Assembly: GCA_028871345.1 (NCBI GenBank)
Contig: JAGWNK010000020.1
Span: 1-62,111 of the forward strand
DNA from: Alphaproteobacteria bacterium
GTDB lineage: Bacteria > Pseudomonadota > Alphaproteobacteria > Micropepsales > Micropepsaceae
Direction: 5' to 3'
Length of the DNA stretch: 62,111 bases
In this document: positions 1-8,072 of the stretch, in pieces
Layout of the letters: every line of letters begins with the position of its first letter
Numbering within the stretch: position 1 is the stretch's first letter
Position numbers and translations under genes: made by a program
The notes under the pieces: model-generated
Told to the model about the DNA's origin: nothing
Databases searched by the model: none
Seen by the model: the letters and a program-made list of their open reading frames with translations, nothing else

Positions 1-133
1 GATATCAGCCGCTTGGCGAACTTTGGAACCAAAACGACACTAGGATTCAATATGTTTGCCAGTGTCCTTTCGATTCCTAAATTCGCTGGAGACCGATATG
101 AGGATGCGGCGAATTTCGGAATCGGGACACTAG
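1..133. repeat. Dimeric palindromic repeat, copy 1 (left edge cut by window)
   Basis: Bases 1-133 match 4075-4206 almost base for base. The repeat is two related hairpin units. The right unit (60-133) starts AGTGTCC and ends GGACACTAG, with complementary arms around a loop containing GACCGATAT. The left unit is cut by the window start and ends CGACACTAG near 43. Bases 134-304, between the repeat and the next gene, show nothing I recognise. An ORF can be read through the repeat but it only reflects the repeat. Confidence 0.8.
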
Positions 134-304
134 GGAAGCTTTCGCTCCCGGGGCGCGAACGAAAAGAATTCTGGGCGCTTGCCGGCGGCAATTTCGCATG
201 TGCCATCGACCGTGCGTCAAGAGGGTTTCGAACGGCGCAGGCCACCCGCCTTGCCAGGGAGCCGAAGCTTGGCGACAGTGGCATAGCGATCCGGGGGGAA
301 CACC

Positions 305-1738
305 TTGAGCACCGATAATGCTGCCGCGAACGCCGCGGCAAAGGCCAAATCAGATACCGCCTTCCTGGGTCACCCGAAGGGTCTCGGCTGGCTTTCGGCC
401 TCCGAATTCTGGGAGCGCTTCTCCTATTACGGCATGCAGTCGATCCTTGTGCTGTATCTCCTGAACTATCTGTTGAAGCCCGGTCATATCGAACAGGTGT
501 GGGGATTCGAGGCATTCCACCGGATGCTGCAATGGCTCGGCCGCGCCATCCCCTGGCTGTTCGGCAATCAGACCGAGATGGCGGTCGCCTCCATGACCTC
601 GCAGCTCTATGCGGGGCTCGTCTACGTGACGCCGCTTCTTGGTGGCGTGCTCGCCGACCGCTTCCTCGGACGCACCAGGACGGTGGCCATCGGCACCCTG
701 ATGATGCTGTTCGGCACATTCCTCTTGGCGCTGAACCAGACCTTCCTCATCGGTCTCGCCTTCCTTCTGGCGGGCGTCGGATGTTTCAAGGGCAATATCG
801 CAAGCCAAGTCGGCGACCTCTACAGAATCGACGACAAGCGCCGCGCCGACGGCTTCCAGATCTACTTCATGGGCATCCAGCTGGCGGTGATCACCGCGCC
901 GCTGATCTGCGGCACGCTGGGCCAGAAGGTCGACTGGCATCTGGGCTTCGTCGCTTCGGGCGTCGGCATGGCGCTGGCGCTGGCGATCTATCTCTTCGGA
1001 CGGCGGCACTTTCCGCCGGAGCCCATCCGCCAAACGGGAAAGGCGGAGAAGGCGCCGCCGCTGACGCTGCGCGACTGGGGCGTCGTCATCCTGCTGGTCG
1101 CGCTCCTGCCGTTCCTGGCGCTTTCCATCATCGGCAACCAGGAAATCTTCAACGCCTATCTGGTGTGGGCCGAGAAGAACTATCAGCTGACGGCCTTCGG
1201 ATGGACCGTGCCGGTTTCCTGGATGGTGTCGTTCGACGCCGTCATCAGCTCCGTCACGATGATCGGGGTCATCGCCTTCTGGCGGTGGTACGGCAAGCGC
1301 CGGCGCGAGCCAGATGAGATCACCAAGATCGTCATCGGCGTGCTGATCAGCATGCTGGCGCCGCTGGCGCTCGCCGGGGCATCGGCGGTGGTGGCGGCGA
1401 CCGGTCATCCGGTGAACATCGGCTGGGCGCTCGCCTTCCACGTCACCAACGACATCGGGTTCGCCAATGTGCTGCCGGTGGGCCTGGCGCTCTATTCGCG
1501 TGCCGCGCCGAAGGGACTCGGCGGCACCATGATCGCCATCTACTACCTGCACCTGTTCTTCGCGAATTTCGTGCTGGTGGGGCCGCTGGGCGGGCTGCTC
1601 GGCTCGATGCCGGACACCAAGTTCTGGCTGCTGCATGCGGGATTGATGGCGGCTGCGGCAGTGGTGCTTCTGTTTGCCAAGCTCCTGTTCGGGCGCGTGC
1701 TGTCTCCCAAGGCGGCGCCGCAGACAGCGCAGGCCTGA
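305..1738 (+). CDS. Peptide MFS transporter, POT/PTR2 family
   Basis: A 477-residue proton-coupled di/tripeptide transporter of the inner membrane. Near the N-terminus it has FLGHPKGL followed by EFWERFSYYGM, the ExxERFxYYG signature of POT transporters, and about 12-14 hydrophobic segments follow. The length is normal for the family. The start is TTG at 305, chosen because GGGGGGAA lies about 6 nt upstream and the POT signature begins about 20 residues in. It stands alone downstream of repeat copy 1. Substrate range cannot be read from the sequence. Confidence 0.9.
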   Translation: MSTDNAAANAAAKAKSDTAFLGHPKGLGWLSASEFWERFSYYGMQSILVLYLLNYLLKPGHIEQVWGFEAFHRMLQWLGRAIPWLFGNQTEMAVASMTSQLYAGLVYVTPLLGGVLADRFLGRTRTVAIGTLMMLFGTFLLALNQTFLIGLAFLLAGVGCFKGNIASQVGDLYRIDDKRRADGFQIYFMGIQLAVITAPLICGTLGQKVDWHLGFVASGVGMALALAIYLFGRRHFPPEPIRQTGKAEKAPPLTLRDWGVVILLVALLPFLALSIIGNQEIFNAYLVWAEKNYQLTAFGWTVPVSWMVSFDAVISSVTMIGVIAFWRWYGKRRREPDEITKIVIGVLISMLAPLALAGASAVVAATGHPVNIGWALAFHVTNDIGFANVLPVGLALYSRAAPKGLGGTMIAIYYLHLFFANFVLVGPLGGLLGSMPDTKFWLLHAGLMAAAAVVLLFAKLLFGRVLSPKAAPQTAQA

Positions 1739-1778
1739 TCCGAGGATGCCGGCGCGGACGCGTCACGGAGGATGTTCC

Positions 1779-2006
1779 ATGAAAAGCCTTCTCGCCGCAG
1801 CGACCTTCGTCGCCTTCAGCGCGGCGTGCGCCGCTTCGGCAACGCAGCCGACTCCGCCGCCCGTCGACAAGCGGCCTTGCACCGACGACTGCCAGAAGAT
1901 GACATGCCCCGAATCGATCGACTGCATGCCCGGCACCGACAAAAAGCGGATGAAGCGCTGCGCCTGGGTGAAGAAGCACTGTCCGGACACGAAGATCTGG
2001 TATTGA
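1779..2006 (+). CDS. Small exported Cys-rich protein, unknown function
   Basis: A 75-residue protein starting MKSLLAAATF with a hydrophobic, Ala-rich signal peptide of about 20-23 residues. The mature part is short, hydrophilic and has six cysteines (KRPC, DDC, MTC, IDC, KRC, KHC), enough for three disulfides in the periplasm. The ATG at 1779 follows CGGAGGATGTTCC, a good ribosome binding site. A lipobox reading (SAAC) is weak. It lies 40 nt after the peptide transporter on the same strand, so they may be co-transcribed, and it ends 4 nt before the convergent dinB stop. I do not recognise a named family. Confidence 0.7.
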   Translation: MKSLLAAATFVAFSAACAASATQPTPPPVDKRPCTDDCQKMTCPESIDCMPGTDKKRMKRCAWVKKHCPDTKIWY

Positions 2007-2010
2007 AGCG

Positions 2011-3108
2011 CTACGACGGCCAGGTCGCGGGGGCCGCGAAGTCGAGGTCGAGCTGGGCGGCATCGACGTCCTCGGCACCCGGAAAATGCGAGACCGTGAC
2101 TCCGACGAGACGCACGCCGATCGCCAGGGGGTAGACCGAGCGCATCAGGCCGACCGCCACGTCGCGCAGCATCTGCTGCGAGGTTACCGCATGCGGCAGA
2201 GTCCTGGCCCGTGTCACCTGGTGGAAATCGCCGTACTTGATCTTCACCGTCACCGTGCGCCCGAAAACCCTGGTCTTCTCGCACCAAGCCCAAACGTCGT
2301 CGGCCATTTCGACGATGCCTTCTTCCACCGCCGCCAGATCCGTCAAATCGTCGGAAAAGGTCGTTTCGGAGCCGGAGGATTTGCGCGGGCGGTCGGGGAC
2401 CACGGGGCGGTCGTCCGCGCCATGGGCGATGGCGTGGTACCACGGTCCCGACTTGCCGAAATGCCGGCACAACACGTCGAGCGGCTGCCGCTTGAGGTCG
2501 GCACCCGTGTGAATGCCGAGCCGGTTCATCTTCTCGGCCGTCGCCGGCCCAACGCCGTGGAATTTGCGCACCGGCAGCGACTCGACGAAGGCGGGCCCCA
2601 TCGCCGGCGTGACGACGAACTGTCCGTTCGGCTTCCGGTGGTCTGAGGCGAGCTTGGCGAGGAATTTGTTGTAGGAGATTCCCGCCGACGCCGTGAGCCC
2701 GGTGTCCGCGACGATGCGGGCGCGAATCTCGGCGGCGGTGGCCGAGGCGGTCGGCAGGCCGCGCAGGTTCTCGGTGACGTCGAGATAGGCTTCATCGAGC
2801 GACAGGGGTTCGACCAGCGGCGTGTATTCCGCGAAGATCGCCCGGATCTGGCGCGATACCGCGCGATAGACCTCGAAGCGAGGCGGCACAAAGACGAGCG
2901 CGGGGCATTTGCGCAAGGCCGTGACCGACGCCATGGCGGAGCGCACGCCGAAGGCGCGGGCCTCGTAGCTCGCCGCCGCGACCACGCCGCGCTTGCGCGG
3001 TGAACCGACCGCCACCGGCCTGCCGCGCAGGTCCGGGTTGTCGCGCTGCTCGACCGACGCATAGAAGGCGTCCATGTCGATATGGATGATCTTGCGGACG
3101 TCACTCAT
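2011..3108 (-). CDS. dinB: DNA polymerase IV (Y-family translesion polymerase)
   Basis: A 365-residue error-prone polymerase that extends past lesions. Catalytic motifs are visible: HIDMDAFYASVE (D11, D13) and SLDEAYLD (D105, E106). Also present are the fingers pattern SYEARAFGVRSAM, the helix-hairpin-helix region FHGVGPATAEKMNRLGI and a C-terminal little-finger domain. The start MSDVRK at 3108 puts the first catalytic Asp at the usual position; the open frame continues upstream to 3342 without family similarity. I found no obvious SOS box of the alphaproteobacterial GTTC-N7-GTTC type upstream. Confidence 0.95.
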   Translation of the reverse strand: MSDVRKIIHIDMDAFYASVEQRDNPDLRGRPVAVGSPRKRGVVAAASYEARAFGVRSAMASVTALRKCPALVFVPPRFEVYRAVSRQIRAIFAEYTPLVEPLSLDEAYLDVTENLRGLPTASATAAEIRARIVADTGLTASAGISYNKFLAKLASDHRKPNGQFVVTPAMGPAFVESLPVRKFHGVGPATAEKMNRLGIHTGADLKRQPLDVLCRHFGKSGPWYHAIAHGADDRPVVPDRPRKSSGSETTFSDDLTDLAAVEEGIVEMADDVWAWCEKTRVFGRTVTVKIKYGDFHQVTRARTLPHAVTSQQMLRDVAVGLMRSVYPLAIGVRLVGVTVSHFPGAEDVDAAQLDLDFAAPATWPS

Positions 3109-3518
3109 CGCCGCAAGGGAAAGCCGAATCCGCCGCCGCCGGCAATGGCCATGCGCCGCGGCAGCGGCGGCCGGCGCCGAAGCGGTGGTGAAGGAGAGCA
3201 CTCTTGCGGTGCGTCGCGGTCCCGAAAGGCTGCGGTCGCCTGGCACACGAATTTTGAATGGCACGAGCAGTGCGCAAGTTCGCAATCGTCCGACGCATCC
3301 AGCTTCTCGTGCGAGCGCCGGCCCCGTCGATGCGGTCCGCAAGAATTGGCGGGCGGGAGGGACAGGACGCCGCAGGCTGCGCTTTCGTATTGCGGTTGCA
3401 CCTTATTCTACGAACAGATATAAATGACGCCTCAGTCATGAAATCTCATGCCGTGGCCCACATAGTTAATGGGAAACACATCGCTAGCGCGCGCGGCCGA
3501 AAATCGGGCAGACAGAAA
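3109..3518. other. Intergenic region between dinB and the DUF2249-like gene
   Basis: About 410 bp that must hold the divergent promoters of dinB and the gene at 3519. Open frames cross it on both strands but show no recognisable protein features. An ATG at 3438 could extend the downstream gene by 27 codons. I see no confident promoter, operator or RNA here. Confidence 0.4.
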
Positions 3519-4028
3519 ATGAGCGAACTGCCGGCTGATTCCGAGGACCACATCATCACGTGCTTGCGCACCCTCAACGATCTTCTGATCGAAGCGGTGC
3601 ATGCGCTGCGCGAACTTGGACGGGCGGACCTGGCCAGCCGGATCGCCGCCGATGCCTGGACCGCGGTCAAGATGCACGAAGCGCCGAACGCGGAGCCCGG
3701 GCGCGTCGAACGCGCGAGACGCCAGGAGAGCAAGCGGCTGGACCGCACGCTGACCAAACTTTCTCAAAGGCCAGAGCGCGCCCCATCCACGCCCTCGCCG
3801 CCGCGCGTGGTCGCCCTCGAAGCCACGCCGCCGCAACAGCGCTACGCGACGCTGCTCAAGAGCCTGGCGTTGCTCAAGAACGGCGACCGGCTGATCGTCA
3901 CAAGCGAGCGCGACTCCAAAATCTTCGAACGCCAGCTCGAGGCCGAATATGGCTGCCGATTCCGGTGGCACCACCTGCAGTCGGGGCCGCTGATCTGGCG
4001 GGCCAGCGTATCGCGGACCGAGCACTGA
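3519..4028 (+). CDS. DUF2249-like protein with helical N-terminus
   Basis: A 169-residue protein from ATG 3519 (MSELPADSEDH). Residues about 5-60 are predicted helical (DLLIEAVHALRELGRADLASR). The middle is a Pro/Arg-rich linker. The last 60 residues (KNGDRLIVTSERD, then FRWHHLQSGPLIWRASVSR) follow the pattern of DUF2249/SirA-like small domains, in which a Gly-Asp turn, a D-x-K segment and a terminal W-R strand recur. The assignment is by eye, and function is unknown. The stop lies 13 nt before repeat copy 2. ATG 3438 is an alternative start. Confidence 0.6.
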   Translation: MSELPADSEDHIITCLRTLNDLLIEAVHALRELGRADLASRIAADAWTAVKMHEAPNAEPGRVERARRQESKRLDRTLTKLSQRPERAPSTPSPPRVVALEATPPQQRYATLLKSLALLKNGDRLIVTSERDSKIFERQLEAEYGCRFRWHHLQSGPLIWRASVSRTEH

Positions 4029-4040
4029 GACGGCGATCGC

Positions 4041-4206
4041 CTAGTGTCGTGGTTTCAAAGTTCGTCGCATGACCGATATCAGCCGCTTGGCGAACTTTGG
4101 AACCAAAACGACACTGGGATTCAATATCTTGCTAGTGTCCTTTCGATTCCCAAATTCGCTGGAGACCGATATGAGGATGCGGCGAATTTCGCAATCGGGA
4201 CACTAG
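4041..4206. repeat. Dimeric palindromic repeat, copy 2 (complete)
   Basis: Two hairpin units. Unit A is 4042-4115 (TAGTGTCG to CGACACT) and unit B is 4132-4206 (CTAGTGTCC to GGGACACTAG). The arms of each unit are complementary, and the loops share GACCGATAT followed by A/G-rich bases, so the units are related to each other. Both outer ends read CTAG. The element fills the gap between two convergent genes, and its last CTAG supplies the TAG stop of the permease on the minus strand. It looks like a REP/MITE-type dispersed repeat; the family is not known to me. Confidence 0.8.
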
Positions 4207-5615
4207 CCCGCTTGGGCGAGACGGCTCTTGCGCATGCCGTAGGCGAGATAGAAGACGATGCCCAATCCGTTCCAGACCACGAACAGGCTCTGCGTCAGGA
4301 CGGGCAGATTCCAGAATAGGTAGCCGCAGCCTGCGATGGCGCCGGGTCCGACCAGCCACCACAGCGGTGTCCGGAACAGGCGCGGCCGCCTGGGATCGCG
4401 CAGGCGCAACACCATCATCGACAACGCGACGGCGACGAAGGCGCAAAGCGTGCCGGCGTTGGCGAGCTCGGCGATCAGCTTGAGCGGCGCCAGTCCGGCG
4501 ATGGCGGCCGAGACAACGCCGGTGAAGGCCGTGACGGCGATGGGCGTGTGCGTGCGTTCATTGACCTTGGCCAGGATGCCCGGCAGCAGGCGGTCGCGCG
4601 CCATGACGAAGAAGATGCGGCTCTGGCCGTACATGAACACCATGACGACGGTGGGCAGCGCGACGATGGCCGCGCCTGCGACGATCGTCGCCCATCCCGG
4701 GTGGTGCAGCGTGCGCAGGATGAGAGCCAACGGTTCGGCGCTCTTGGCGAAGTCCGCCGTCGGCATGGCGCCGATCGCGGCGGCCGCGACCGCCATGTAG
4801 ATCAGCGTGCACAACACCATCGAACCGATGATGCCGATGGAAAGGTCCCGCCCCGGATTCTTCGCCTCCTCGGCCGCGGTCGAGATCGTGTCGAAGCCGT
4901 AGAAGGCGAAGAAGATGAGGGACGCCGCCGGCAGGATGCCGAGCTTCACGCCGTCGGGGCTGAGGCTCGACCAGCCGTAAGGCATGAAGGGATGGAAATG
5001 GGCGGCATCGAAGACCGGGAAGGCGAGCGCGACGAAGATAGCCAAGGCCGCGAGCTTGACGAGCACCAGGACGAAATTGACGGTTGCGCTCTCCTTGGTG
5101 CCGGCCGCCAGGAGCGCGGCGACCGCAAGCGAGATCGCCACCGCCGGAAGGTTCAGGATGCCGCCCGCGGCCGGGCCGGCCAGCAGCATCGGCACGACGG
5201 GAAGATGCCAGGACATGATCACGCCGCCGGCATAGGCCGACCAGCCGACCGACACCGCGGCGCACACCACCGTGTATTCGAGGATCAGACTGCAACCGAC
5301 GAACCAGGCCACGGGCTCGCCGATGGCGACATAAGTGTAGGTGTACGCGCTGCCCGCCGCCGGGATCATCGTCGCCATCTCGGCATAGGCGAGCGCCGCA
5401 CAAGCGCTGACCAGACCGGCTATGACGAACGAGACGATGACGGACGGCCCTGCCAGGCCGGCGCCGATCCCTGTCAGGGTGTAGATGCCGGTACCGACAA
5501 TGGCGCCCACGCCGAGTGCCACAAGATGCGGCCAGGACAAGGTCGGCCGCAGCTGCTCGCTGCCCGACCGGTCGGCCATGGCGTCAATCGATTTGCGGCG
5601 GTTGAAGACGGTCAT
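4203..5615 (-). CDS. APC-superfamily amino acid permease (cationic amino acid transporter-like)
   Basis: A 470-residue inner-membrane permease with about 12-14 hydrophobic segments. The N-terminal GAIVGTGIYTLTG is the APC substrate-binding glycine loop, and YAEMATMIPAAGSAYTYTY is a second APC hallmark. Overall it fits the CAT/YfnA branch, which often takes amino acids in with protons; substrate is not assignable. ATG 5615 has an AGGGG stretch close upstream; ATG 5579 (MADRSG) is an alternative. The stop codon falls inside the terminal CTAG of the repeat. Confidence 0.85.
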   Translation of the reverse strand: MTVFNRRKSIDAMADRSGSEQLRPTLSWPHLVALGVGAIVGTGIYTLTGIGAGLAGPSVIVSFVIAGLVSACAALAYAEMATMIPAAGSAYTYTYVAIGEPVAWFVGCSLILEYTVVCAAVSVGWSAYAGGVIMSWHLPVVPMLLAGPAAGGILNLPAVAISLAVAALLAAGTKESATVNFVLVLVKLAALAIFVALAFPVFDAAHFHPFMPYGWSSLSPDGVKLGILPAASLIFFAFYGFDTISTAAEEAKNPGRDLSIGIIGSMVLCTLIYMAVAAAAIGAMPTADFAKSAEPLALILRTLHHPGWATIVAGAAIVALPTVVMVFMYGQSRIFFVMARDRLLPGILAKVNERTHTPIAVTAFTGVVSAAIAGLAPLKLIAELANAGTLCAFVAVALSMMVLRLRDPRRPRLFRTPLWWLVGPGAIAGCGYLFWNLPVLTQSLFVVWNGLGIVFYLAYGMRKSRLAQAG

Positions 5616-5808
5616 GGGCCCCTGCTCTGCGAAGCTACAGCATTCGCAACAATACGGTAACCTGCGGCGGCTAAAACCCCCCGCCCGGTCAAGTTGTGGA
5701 TATCCGTCGCCGTGACCGGGGTGTTGGCGGGGCTTTCCCGGCTATCAACAGGATTGCCACGGATTGGGGAGCGGACGCGGCCGGCAACGGTCCCCGAATC
5801 GATTGCGC

Positions 5809-6822
5809 CTATTTCTGAGCCAGCGCCGCGAACCAAGCGTCGCACAGGCCGGCCAACGAGCCGGCGTCCGTGACCAGGAACCGCCGCGCCGTGCTGCGCA
5901 CGAAATCCTTGTCGGTCTCGGCCGTGATGTATTCGACGGGCGACTTGCCGTCGACGCGAGCCAGCAGGAAGGCAGACAACAGCCGCGCCGCTCGGCGCTC
6001 CAACCCCGCGCGGGGTTCCCACGAAGCCTGCATGAAATACGCCTGCATCAGCACCGTGAAGCAGGCCTGATAGCCGGCCGCATGTTCGGGATGCCACACG
6101 CCCTTCAAGAGGAGGTGGTTCAGGCAGAAGGCAAGATCGAAGGCCGGATCGCCATAGCAGCAGGTCTCGGCATCCAGGAAGACCGGTCCGCGGGGACCGC
6201 GCAGGATGTTCTTGGGACTGACGTCGCCATGCATCAAAGCGATGCGCGCCTCCGCCACGCCGTGCGCCAGGGCACGAATGATCTCGCCGATATCAGGATG
6301 CCGCGCGGCCGTGTGCAGGAGATAGGCGTCGAGACGCAGGGCGTGAAACTGCTCGCCGTTGGCGAAATCCAGGGCAAGATCGCTGCGCCCGGCGGTCGCG
6401 GCATGGAGGCGGCCGATGCCCTCCCCCACTTGCGCCGCGAAGCGAGGATCGGTCTCACCGGCGGCAAGACACGCCTTCCATACCGGAAAGATATCGGGAG
6501 GCAGGTATTCCATGGCAATGAGATGCTGCGCCTTGTCTTCGGCGAGAACCTTGGGGACGCAGCCAGGCAGGATGGATTGAGCCAGCCGCATCCAGGCCGC
6601 TTCCGCCTCGCTGCGACGTACGGAGGCCTGCCAGTCGGCAGCCACCCGCAATTTCGGCAAGGCGCGCTTGACGCAGATTACCCGCCCCGTCATTTCCACG
6701 GCGAAGACATCGCACGACACGCCGCCCGACAAGGCCTTGATCCGGCAAAGCTCGTCTTCGCCGAGGAGCTTGGCTCCGCGCAGGAAGGCGATCACCCCGT
6801 CATGTTCGCCGTTCAAGACCAT
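5809..6822 (-). CDS. APH-fold small-molecule kinase (aminoglycoside/choline kinase-like)
   Basis: A 337-residue cytoplasmic phosphotransferase of the APH family. Visible motifs are the N-lobe VICVKRALPKL with the ATP-binding Lys, the catalytic loop LMHGDVSPKN, and VFLDAET, equivalent to DFG/DxD metal binding. The substrate is unknown; such proteins phosphorylate many small hydroxylated molecules. The start ATG 6822 lacks a good Shine-Dalgarno sequence, and the open frame runs further up to 7140, across the divergent gene, so the N-terminus is uncertain. Confidence 0.75.
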   Translation of the reverse strand: MVLNGEHDGVIAFLRGAKLLGEDELCRIKALSGGVSCDVFAVEMTGRVICVKRALPKLRVAADWQASVRRSEAEAAWMRLAQSILPGCVPKVLAEDKAQHLIAMEYLPPDIFPVWKACLAAGETDPRFAAQVGEGIGRLHAATAGRSDLALDFANGEQFHALRLDAYLLHTAARHPDIGEIIRALAHGVAEARIALMHGDVSPKNILRGPRGPVFLDAETCCYGDPAFDLAFCLNHLLLKGVWHPEHAAGYQACFTVLMQAYFMQASWEPRAGLERRAARLLSAFLLARVDGKSPVEYITAETDKDFVRSTARRFLVTDAGSLAGLCDAWFAALAQK

Positions 6823-6892
6823 GTGAAGGCTGCCGCTGCAGACATCGCTGCGCTGCGTGCCATACTCCCCGCCACTTGCCAAGGGAGGAACC

Positions 6893-7660
6893 ATGAAGCG
6901 TCTATTCGCCATCCTGGTGATCGCGATGGCCGGTGCCGCCGTCGCCGCCTCGACACCAATGTATATCAAGAACGCCGTGAGCGATTCCGCGCGGCCGCAA
7001 GCCGACACCAAGCGTGACGCCGATCGCAAACCGGATGCCATGCTGGAATTCGCGGGCATCAAGCCGGGCATGAAGGTCATGGATCTGATGCCGGGCGGCG
7101 GATACTTCACGCGGCTGTTCGCCAAGGCCGTGGGCCCCAACGGCTACGTCTATTCCTTCGAACCGAACGAGATGGCGAAGTTCGCGACCGACAAGGGCAA
7201 GCAGCCCGCGATCCTGGCCGTGGCGAAGGATTATCCCAATGTCAGCGTCATCACCGCGCCGATCAACAAGATCACGGCGCCCGAACAGCTCGACCTGGTA
7301 TGGACGTCGCAAAACTACCACGACATGCACGACTCCTTCATGGGACCGGCCGACATCGCGGCGGTGAACAAGGCGATCTACGCGGCCCTCAGGCCCGGCG
7401 GGCTCTACATCGTGCTGGACCATTCGGCCGAGAAGGGGTCGGGCTTGCGCGACACCGACACGCTGCACCGCATCGATGAGGCGGCCGTGAAGAAGGAAGT
7501 CGAGGCGGCGGGGTTCAAGCTGATCGGCGAGAGCAATGTGCTGCGCAATCCGAAGGACGATCGCAAGCTCAAGGTGTTTGATCCGGCCATCCGCGGCCAT
7601 ACCGACCAGTTCATCCTGAAGTTCCGCAAGCCCGTGAAGACGGCCCCTGCGGCGCATTAG
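6893..7660 (+). CDS. Exported class I SAM-dependent methyltransferase (COG4798-like)
   Basis: A 255-residue protein with a clear signal peptide (MKRLFAILVIAMAGAAVAA) followed by a Rossmann methyltransferase fold. Motif I is VMDLMPGGGYFTRLFAK, motif II has VYSFEPNE, and motif IV region is DLVWTSQNYHDMHD. It resembles the COG4798 group of predicted methyltransferases, which often carry signal peptides. GGGAGGAACC precedes ATG 6893. A SAM enzyme outside the cytoplasm is biochemically odd, so either SAM is not its ligand or the leader is retained. It is divergent from the kinase gene. Confidence 0.8.
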   Translation: MKRLFAILVIAMAGAAVAASTPMYIKNAVSDSARPQADTKRDADRKPDAMLEFAGIKPGMKVMDLMPGGGYFTRLFAKAVGPNGYVYSFEPNEMAKFATDKGKQPAILAVAKDYPNVSVITAPINKITAPEQLDLVWTSQNYHDMHDSFMGPADIAAVNKAIYAALRPGGLYIVLDHSAEKGSGLRDTDTLHRIDEAAVKKEVEAAGFKLIGESNVLRNPKDDRKLKVFDPAIRGHTDQFILKFRKPVKTAPAAH

Positions 7661-7698
7661 CTGCGGGAACGCAACGACCCGCCGGCGCTTCTATAGGC

Positions 7699-7956
7699 AT
7701 GAGCGTCGTTGACAGGACAGGATCGCCACCGGCGCGGCAGCGCGCCTCGGAGCTGGCAATCGGCGCGATGCCCGTGGGTGTCGCGCCGCTGGGGATTCTG
7801 ATGCTGGGCCTCCTGGCGCTCGGTGCCGTCTCGATCGGCGCGCTGGCGGTCGCGCGCATGGCGGTCGGAAGGATCGCCGTGGGACATCTGCGCCTGAAAA
7901 GCGCGACGGTCGGCGCGTTGACGGTCGAACGGCTCAACGTATTGGATCGCCGCTAA
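7699..7956 (+). CDS. Small pentapeptide-like repeat protein
   Basis: An 85-residue protein with a period of five from about residue 20 to 82: small hydrophobic residues and Gly recur as xGxxA (IGAMP, VGVAP, LGILM, LGLLA, LGAVS, IGALA, VARMA, VGRIA, VGHLR). This pattern suggests a short right-handed beta-helix of pentapeptide type or, less likely, membrane hairpins. ATG 7699 lacks a strong ribosome binding site. It ends over 100 nt before the TPR gene. Function unknown. Confidence 0.55.
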   Translation: MSVVDRTGSPPARQRASELAIGAMPVGVAPLGILMLGLLALGAVSIGALAVARMAVGRIAVGHLRLKSATVGALTVERLNVLDRR

Positions 7957-8072
7957 GTTGTTGGCGGCGTGTCGCGAAAGCGACATCCGCGCATCAAAGC
8001 TACCGTCGCCGTGAACCGCCCGAGAGCCGCCGCCACGCCTGTGCTAAGGTCGGGCCCGGGCGGGGGGTGTGG

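Noticed and set aside
13..318. Open frame over the left repeat copy
   Set aside because: Its first half is the palindromic repeat itself, also open at 4044-4319; no independent protein features.
350..1636. Long antisense frame over the peptide transporter
   Set aside because: Low-complexity Arg/His/Gln composition typical of GC-rich shadows; the sense strand has a full POT signature.
3109..3200. SOS box before dinB
   Set aside because: No GTTC-N7-GTTC or its complement was found.
3109..3342. N-terminal extension of DinB
   Set aside because: The catalytic DxD motif sits correctly from the start at 3108 and the extra residues resemble nothing.
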